Source: Misgurnus anguillicaudatus (lineage: Eukaryota; Chordata; Actinopteri; Cypriniformes; Cobitidae). Taken from it: a stretch of DNA of 64,000 bases. The notes beneath the pieces are model-generated. The model was not told the DNA's origin. It saw nothing but the letters and a program-made list of their open reading frames with translations, and ran no database searches. Numbering within the stretch: the first letter of the stretch is position 1; each line of letters starts with the position of its first letter. Positions 57,301 through 64,000 of this stretch are shown piece by piece. A program made the translations under genes and the position numbers. The DNA is taken from positions 18,175,001-18,239,000 of the forward strand of contig NC_073361.2 of assembly GCF_027580225.2 (NCBI RefSeq), read 5' to 3'.

Positions 57301-60300
57301 CACAACTGAATTCAGTTTTCAGACCATACGATCGATCCTCTAGTTCAGAAAGGACACATACAATTAAATAATACATATGTTGAGTAAAGTAAAACTAAAC
57401 GAGGAAATTATATAGCCTACAAATAATGATATAGCCTAGGCTACTCGCGAAAAAAAGAAAATGTTTTAAACACCACTGGAAAAGTCGAGCAGATAAATTC
57501 CAAATTGGCCGACAAAATGTAAAGTTTCCTCCGATATGCCGAGAAATGTCAAGTAAACACTTTATAATCTGCGTTTTAATTCTGCATATGATAGGCTACT
57601 CTGCTTGAGGCGTGATTTCCGTCGAGACAAATAACGAGACTTTCTCATCTTAAAGGTGACGGATCCATGAGTCATAACTCTGTCATAACCAGCAACTAAC
57701 TTCCTTTTACTATACTGATGATTAAAAATACGAACCTATTGTCGTTTAAACTGCTGATGTTAATCGACACTTGGGTCTCATAAGACATGTCCTGACATAT
57801 ATTCTAACACAGTAAATACGGTTTTAAACACAACAGAAATCTTTGCAGATAAAATATAACGAACATGTTTAAAACAAATGTTTCGATCTTAAGTGCGGTT
57901 TTATTTGGGTGTGAAAAATACATTTTCTGTATTTTCTGTTGTGTTTCATATATTATTATTATTAAGATAACCTGAGTGTCTGCCTAATATTTTATTCCTT
58001 CTGTTTATTGTCTGTTTCTATAATTCCTTATTATAAATTACATTCATATTTTGTTCCCTATTCTATTCAGGAAATCGCTTAATTATTTTAAAGACTAATT
58101 TCCTCTTATTTGATTTTCTAAATACCTAGAAATGTTGTGTCATATAAAAATCTATTAATAAAATTAACATATGCGTATCAGATGAAGTTAAAATATAAAA
58201 AACACTCCCAGTTCAAAGATAAAAAAATTAACGTTAACACGCAATTCAAATGTTTCTACGCAAAAGCCTTCCCTTTTAATTAGCATTATATAAATTAATA
58301 AATGTTTTGTTGGAAGGAAAGATACATAACACTTTTAACTATTAAAGGCTTCAAACATTTTTACTGTTGAGGATGGAATAAATTATTCTGTTTGGTTATG
58401 TGTCAGACACCAACTCAAGTTACACGATTAATGTTAAAAGTTTTGGAGGGACACAGACAAAAAAGTTTCCAAAAGCATGTGAACTATTGATATTTGTGAA
58501 TTCTTATCACCTTTCAGATAAGATAATCTACAAAAATTTTGTTTACACAAATAGAAGAGCAATGGTATTAAATTAAAACGATTTAATGAACTAAATAAAT
58601 TAAAACTTAAATTTAAACATTTGATTTGACAAGGTTGCAACTAATGGCAATCTTTTCGCTTTTCTCAATTCTAAAAAAAACCCCCAGAAAATCCCGTTAA
58701 ATTGACCTAGGATCTTTCACAAATAATGAAACAAAGACATATAGATTAGTTAGACTTTACGATATGTATTTGTTCATATTTAGAATTCCCACTTTTTACT
58801 ACTCCAAATATTTTCGTGAATACATTAAACCGTCCTTTTTTTAAACGAATTTAAAGACATTTTTGACTTTTTGTGGGCTCTTTTGTTGACTCTAGAACTG
58901 CTGCAATATGCTGTGAAGATAATTACTAGTAATAAAATTGTTATTTTAACAAAACAGCCCATGACAATGGTGGCTATTAAAAATCTCCTCCCCCTAATAA
59001 AAAACCTCTAGTAAAGCAAAAGGTTAATTTCAACATTGTTTCTCCATAGCGTGCACTGTTGGACCACAGAGTCTCATCAGTTTTATTGTTAGTTGTTTGA
59101 TCGGAAGTTTATTTCGCTGAAGCACTTGATAAGTCACGTCACATCCATTTTGTTGAACATCCTCTTGTTCGGGCATTGCCCAAGATGGCCGCTGTTCTTT
59201 TTGAGGGTCCAAGTAAAATATACTTCCTTACCCAAACGGGTTGTATATCATAGTCTTAATTGGCCTTATCGAAATTATTTTATACACATTTTATCGGGTC
59301 TTTTGTGCCTGTTGCATTTTCCTCTTTAGGTGGCTGGATGCATTTAACTCCTAGCGTATTGTGGGTGTGAGTAACTTCCTTATAAAATATCAGACAGATA
59401 TGCGCAAACCAGTTTAAGCTGACAAAGTTTATATTGAAATATCTTAACGTTTCCATTACGTACGCCATCCGTCAGCGACCTAAACAAGAAAGTTTCTTTA
59501 TCTTTTGCATATTTGGTGTGATTCTTTAACTTAAACAAACAGGTAAATATAGGTCACCATGCATATTCTATAGCCTATACCATTTGACTTGGGGTGGTAA
59601 CCCAAATAGTCTACAGTCGAACACTTGTGCGTATTATAAAATCGAAGCTTTCCTTCTTTACAATGTATTTTATAATGTGTGTTGTATCTCAACGTTACAG
59701 TTTCCGATAAATAAATACCTAACAAAATAAATGCATGCGAAAATAAATAAAATGTAAAAACACTAGGTCCACATTTTCTTTTAAAGTTTGATTTCAGGCG
59801 CCCTAAATATTCAGATATTTTTTGATAGAGACTGTATGTTGTTGAGACAAATTTGATAAATTTTATCCATAACCTGATTGCTGTTCTTGCAAATAATTAA
59901 AAATAAATCCTTATTATTTAAAATTTTTAAAAATGTTAATATTTGAGTAATATTATTAATAAAGGCTATATTGTGAATAGATGTCTACCTTTGATAAACG
60001 ATATTTTGTGCACTCGGAGATAAAGTTAAACATTTGTGGTGAATTTAACAATAACAAATTAATGCATTAACGAATTAATGATGTAATTAACGAACGGATA
60101 AAGAAATAATTAGAGAAGTAAATGAAGTATGCATTGGAATGCACACAACAAAAATATATACTTTGGCAACAGTATCTGCTGGAAAAATGCAGCAACAGTG
60201 CTTTTTGTGAAAGACATAGAAAGTAGCCCTACATAGACAGCATAGACAATTTTATTTATTTCCCAATATGGTACAACATGTAATAAATGTCAGTGGTCAT

Positions 60301-60773
60301 CGCACTGAATTACTAAAACAAAAAGATGAAAGACAGCAGTGTCCCAGCATCGAAGACCAACAGCTCAACAACGATGACAATTGTCAAATTTCTAACACCA
60401 ATTAAACCTCCAAAAGAAAGACTTCTTGAATAAAATATCTCACCATCGATTGCAGCGTTTGCTGTATTGAGGTGCATTTGCAGTTTGTTGTTTGCGTGTC
60501 ATAATTTCTACAGTTTGTGGTTTCCATTTGTTCGATATTTATGCTTTCAGCCGATTAAAAGCACTGCTTATGATTCATTTTAATTCAAACGAATTAATAG
60601 ACTATTTAAATTTCGACAAACACCTTATTTGCTCACTGACCGCAGTATCTTTTTTTCAAGAAATATCTCAAACAATCTCATTAATACATAGCAAATTAAT
60701 TTGTTCTTGTCCTATTATTTACAAAAATTCTAACAATGTAGACCATGAAATTAAAAAAAAAATTGACACAACA
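54367..60773. other. intergenic, AT-rich, no gene recognised
   Basis: No exon or transposon recognised on either strand over about 6.4 kb. A YY1-like AAGATGGCCGC is at 59182-59192. Several very AT-rich stretches (55490-55700, 57930-58330). Confidence 0.5.
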
Positions 60774-61010
60774 TTTGGTAACACTACATTATGGTTGTAT
60801 TTGTCAACAATGAAACAATGAACAATGTTAATTTCGGCATTTACTAATACCTTTATAAAATCAAGCCTTGTAACTGTTAACATTAATTAATGCACCATGA
60901 ACTAACATGAATGACTGTACTGACATTAATAACGTTATCAAGATTTAATACATGCAGAAAAACAATTGTTCATTGTTTGTCTATGTTAATAAGACTTCAG
61001 TTCACCATGT
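60774..61010. mobile_element. interspersed repeat fragment upstream of commd3
   Basis: Begins TTTGGTAACACTACATTATG; contains taatgcaccatgaactaaca and ends near caattgttcattgtttgtct, the body of a very common zebrafish/cyprinid repeat. Class not assigned. Confidence 0.65.
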
Positions 61011-61359
61011 TCACTTTATATGACACGCATTATGACAAAATGCTATAATTTGAAAACATTTTGTCGTATGGCAACTATGAATTTGTAGACACCGAGGTTC
61101 AAAATTTAAAATAAAATAATTTAATTATAAAACTTCTGTTTTAAATCAGCAACTAGAGCTTCCCAAGCTGTTCCCAGGGTCTTTTTTTGCTTTGAAAAAT
61201 CAATTTGAGCATTACAAGTGAACAATACAGATATATGATGTTGTTTAACAAATTATGCCGTGACATAAAGTACAATAAATATGTTAGAATCTATGTTAGC
61301 CTGTTATAATGATTCTGTATCAGTAACCTTGTTGTTATGTTTGTATCTGGATCATAAAG

Positions 61360-61583
61360 AGGTCGCACGCGGCAGTGGAAAACAGCATGTGAGGCCAGTT
61401 ATAAACTGTCGCAATTAACGAGTAGGCGATTGCTTTTACACTCCTGTTAAATCAGTGGCGATAACATAATCGACAACAACACGTATGTAGCTATATATCA
61501 ACTATCAGGCTACTGGGTCTCTCTGTTAACAGACTACACAAGCCCTGAGATCAGCTGACACGCTCATGTGACTGAGGCTCAAA
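61360..61583 (+). promoter_or_regulatory. presumed commd3 promoter/5' UTR
   Basis: Sequence just before the commd3 start codon. It holds a local CG-rich patch (gtcgcacgcggcag near 61364) and an M-box/E-box TCATGTGA at 61564-61571. There is no TATA box at a usable place, as expected for a housekeeping gene. The transcription start is not determinable here. Confidence 0.35.
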
Positions 61584-61719
61584 ATGGAGTTGTCGGAATC
61601 AGTGGCGAAGGGGCTTCAAACCCTGGCCGATCCAGTTCTGTTTGATTCGAAATCTTTTACGATATTCACAGAGATCGCATTCGATAGTCTGGTCGCATCT
61701 GGAAGCGAAACAGTTCTGG
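61584..61719 (+). CDS. commd3: commd3 exon 1
   Basis: Contains the start codon. Ends after one base of a Gly codon (GTTCTGG) at donor gtaaga. Encodes the N-terminal helical domain start, MELSESV through SETVL. Confidence 0.93.
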
Positions 61720-63126
61720 GTAAGATGGCTATGCCTTCTCTTTGTGCTACATTACTTCCGGTGCTTTCCGCGCATAAAGGAAGTCGGACAGGCTACGCTA
61801 AGACTGTTGTTGCTGTTATTTTTCATCCTTAGTTCGGTACCTTTTGTGGTAAAGCTATCGAGAGCTTTATGTGGTTGTCCTTGTTCAGTTTCTCGCTTTC
61901 TATGCCCATGTAGCTAATAGCGCCAATAAAAAAACCTACGTAGCCGTTTTGGCTATGCTATCGTGTGATAACATGCACATACAGCCTTTCCCCTTTAAAC
62001 AGAGGAAAAAATATAACAAACCTTGAATGATTGAAAGACTCCGAAACATTAATCTAAAATAGATAATGAAGGTAGCTTTGTTAGTACGCGCGAAGCATCG
62101 TTGTGTAGCTCGCACGCGCTCGCTCGCTCTGTCTGTCTCTCTACACTTCGCGTCTCTTGAGAATTTTTGTCATGTGTCACAGGTCACCCAGAATTGAAGC
62201 ACATCGATCCTACTACCCTAAAGCACTGCCATACAGCCGCAACGACCTTCATCCTGGAAGGAGTTAAACAAAATGCAGATAAATCAACAATTAGGTAAAT
62301 TGATATTGTCCTGATGGTAGTTCTTAATCTAATATTGTTCAGTACTTATCTACTTTGCATGACTATTTTTTAATTTAACTGTACTCTTATAGCTCTTGCC
62401 TTGAAGATGTCAGGTTCCCCAGTGAAAGAGTGGAGGTATTTTATACCACATACCAGGTGATGCCTTGTTCTCCTAATCATATGAATGCCATAAAGTCCAA
62501 TTGCAATGCATTTTTTTATAATGTGTCTCTTATTTTTTTAGAAAAACAAAAGCAGTTTGGAATCTTTGCTGTCGAGGTAAGTCATTTTATAGCCTATATA
62601 ATTTTCTGTAAAATAAGTTAATTTGTTGTTAGTCTAATAATCACACATTTGTATCTAAGACGTATAGTCTACCAACGCATGTTTATCACACACACGTTTT
62701 TGTTTTATTATCAGAGTTTAATGAATCATACAAAATTGAACGAGCGATGTGCAGCGATGAACGAAAGACCTACTAAATTAAATTTTGAAATATCTTTGTC
62801 TCTCAGCATTGACCGATGTCCTCCTCATATAACTGATGCCTCATGGCGCCTTGAGTATTGTATAAAGGTAAGTTGTTACCTTATACGTTAAATAATATTT
62901 CTTATACTTTAACATTGTCTTAATCACTGTTTCTCTTGACAGAATAGTCATGTATATAAAGTCAATCAACCATCTTACCTGATTTCCTTAAACACTGAGG
63001 TATGTCATACTTCGAGATAAGAGTGTTGATTTTGCATGTATTTCTTGATCTAAACTGTGGTTACGTTTGCAGAGGAACGGCGATTCATCAGAAATCAATT
63101 TTTGTTGCACCATGGAACAACTTCAG
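61584..63126 (+). CDS. commd3: commd3, COMM domain-containing protein 3, 3'-partial
   Basis: Exons 61584-61719, 62183-62294, 62393-62456, 62542-62576, 62807-62867, 62943-62999, 63073-63126; 519 nt, 173 codons, consistent phase. The start ATG is in context caaaATGg and gives MELSESVAKGLQTLADP, near-identical to human COMMD3 MELSESVQKGFQMLADP. Human COMMD3 is 195 residues, so one last exon of about 20 residues lies past the right edge. COMMD proteins form the Commander complex with CCDC22/CCDC93 and the retriever subunits and act in endosomal cargo recycling and NF-kB/cullin control. The N-terminal helical domain is encoded by exons 1-3 and the COMM domain (containing SWRLEY) by exon 4 onwards. 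In vertebrates bmi1 follows directly downstream and readthrough transcripts are known in human. Confidence 0.95.
62183..62294 (+). CDS. commd3: commd3 exon 2
   Basis: Acceptor catgtgtcacag, donor ttaggtaaat; 112 nt. HPELKHIDPTTLKHCHTAAT matches human HPDLKHIDPVVLKHCHAAAA, followed by TFILEGVKQNADKSTIS. Confidence 0.95.
62393..62456 (+). CDS. commd3: commd3 exon 3
   Basis: Acceptor actcttatag, donor accaggtgat; 64 nt. CLEDVRFPSERVEVFYTTYQ corresponds to human YLEDCKFDRERIELFCTEYQ. Ends in phase 0. Confidence 0.93.
62542..62576 (+). CDS. commd3: commd3 exon 4 (35 nt)
   Basis: Acceptor tatttttttag, donor cgaggtaagt. KNKSSLESLLS matches human NNKNSLEILLG. A small exon whose phase links exactly to exon 5. 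Confidence 0.9.
62807..62867 (+). CDS. commd3: commd3 exon 5: start of COMM domain core
   Basis: Acceptor gtctctcag, donor aaaggtaagt; 61 nt. PPHITDASWRLEYCIK matches human LPHITDVSWRLEYQIK; the Trp and LEY are hallmark COMM domain residues. Confidence 0.95.
62943..62999 (+). CDS. commd3: commd3 exon 6: COMM domain
   Basis: Acceptor ctcttgacag, donor tgaggtatgt; 57 nt. NSHVYKVNQPSYLISLNTE corresponds to human NQLHRMYRPAYLVTLSVQ, a COMM domain beta strand region. Confidence 0.88.
63073..63126 (+). CDS. commd3: commd3 exon 7: COMM domain
   Basis: Acceptor acgtttgcag, donor tcaggtattt; 54 nt. SSEINFCCTMEQLQ matches human YPEISFSCSMEQLQ. The remaining C-terminal helix is encoded beyond 64000. 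Confidence 0.92.
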
Positions 63127-64000
63127 GTATTTATTTTAAACGTGAGAATTGCAAGATCTGCAGTTTGCATACTCGAGGAAAGAGATGATTAATAATTAAA
63201 GAAAGTTAAAAGATTAACTAAAACGTACAGGACATGATTATCTTTAGCCTGTCCGTTGATTAACATTTTTGGGAAGGCCTGGGTAAAATACATGCTGTTG
63301 TTTAATTTTATTAATGAACAGTATGCTTAAGAACTTTTTACAATGGTTAGGGATAACATTTTGTCATGTAATGTTGAATTTCGTAGGCCTCTTCTCACAG
63401 AAAAATCCATGCCCTGAACCTGATTCGAACTAACATTTTAAAGCGCTAATTAAATACATTGACCGTTAATTAATAGCCTCATAATTGCACAATATGCTAG
63501 TACCTGAAACTTTCTACAATGTTTGGTTTCTGCCTCTGGAAAACTCTACTCAGGGATTTTATTATCCTAGTCATTACACAGATGCCTGTGTTTGTCGTTG
63601 GGGTGACACAAAGGTGAATTCTCCAAGAAATTAAGTCATAAAATTCTCGTGCACTCCATCATTGTCACATCTCTTCAACATCTAGTAATAATGTATGTGT
63701 TTGATTGACCCACATGTTTTAGCCGACTGAAACTGCCACAGGATAAAACTTTAATTAGAACAGCAATTATTTTTTTTGTGTGTAGGTACGCAAATCTACA
63801 GCGTTATAGGCCCCATGCAATCAAAAAATGTTCAACTTTTTATAATTGTCAGATCTTTACTATTTGTTTTGATATTGTTAACACAGTCTCTTAATAAACT
63901 CGGTAACTCCTTTACTTGATTTTGTCTGTCGGTTAGGTTTATGATTAGATAACTGGATTAGATAACTGACCCTTGCGTGAACATTCTTGCAGCCCCGTAG
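63127..64000 (+). other. commd3 intron to window edge
   Basis: No COMMD3 C-terminal exon (expected to start with a DLVGKLK-like sequence) and no other gene found. An acceptor-like ttcttgcag occurs at 63984-63992, but what follows does not match commd3. Confidence 0.5.

Noticed and set aside
59182..59192. YY1-like site as promoter of an unknown upstream gene
   Set aside because: A single 11-bp match without CpG enrichment, exon or transcript evidence nearby.
63984..64000. Possible start of the last commd3 exon at the window edge
   Set aside because: Acceptor-like ttcttgcag is followed by ccccgtag, which does not encode the expected DLVGKLK-like start in phase 0.

Overview
The window is vertebrate nuclear DNA from a teleost fish. 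The intron/exon structure, the CA/GT microsatellites and the many short TTAA-flanked inverted-repeat elements and 8-bp-TSD hAT-like elements suggest a cypriniform (carp/zebrafish-like) genome; the species is an inference. There is no operon, CRISPR array, tRNA or rRNA that I can see. Two genes are supported, both on the + strand.

(1) About 1-41.2 kb holds the 3' three-quarters of mllt10 (AF10). Sixteen exons with consistent phase run from the extended PHD finger (485) to a TGA at 39975 and encode 928 residues. They include the C-terminal half of the PHD-Zn knuckle-ePHD module, Lys-rich and Ser-rich linkers, the octapeptide motif and leucine zipper that bind DOT1L, and a Gln/His-rich C-terminus. 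The first exons lie upstream of the window. A 3' UTR of about 1.2 kb ends near two AATAAA signals at 41139 and 41184.

(2) From 61584 to the right edge is commd3: seven exons with consistent phase, 173 codons. The last short exon, about 20 residues, is outside the window. The order mllt10 then commd3 matches the human 10p12 neighbourhood. Neither DNAJC1 nor SKIDA1, which lie between these genes in human, is recognisable here.

The mllt10 introns are packed with non-autonomous DNA transposons: TTAA-flanked fold-back elements (piggyBac-like by target site), hAT-like elements with 8-bp duplications, and several nested insertions. One nest is three levels deep and one is a self-insertion within a family. 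The 42.2-60.7 kb part of the intergenic interval shows almost no recognisable transposon. It instead contains microsatellites and several blocks of complex non-coding sequence that look like candidate conserved regulatory elements, possibly for bmi1/commd3 or another developmental gene nearby.

Points worth a second look: apparent loss of the AF10 AT-hook core, a possible 21-nt in-frame microexon at 36339, a pre-miRNA-sized hairpin inside an mllt10 intron, and the transposon-poor intergenic block. I found no clearly new biological system.
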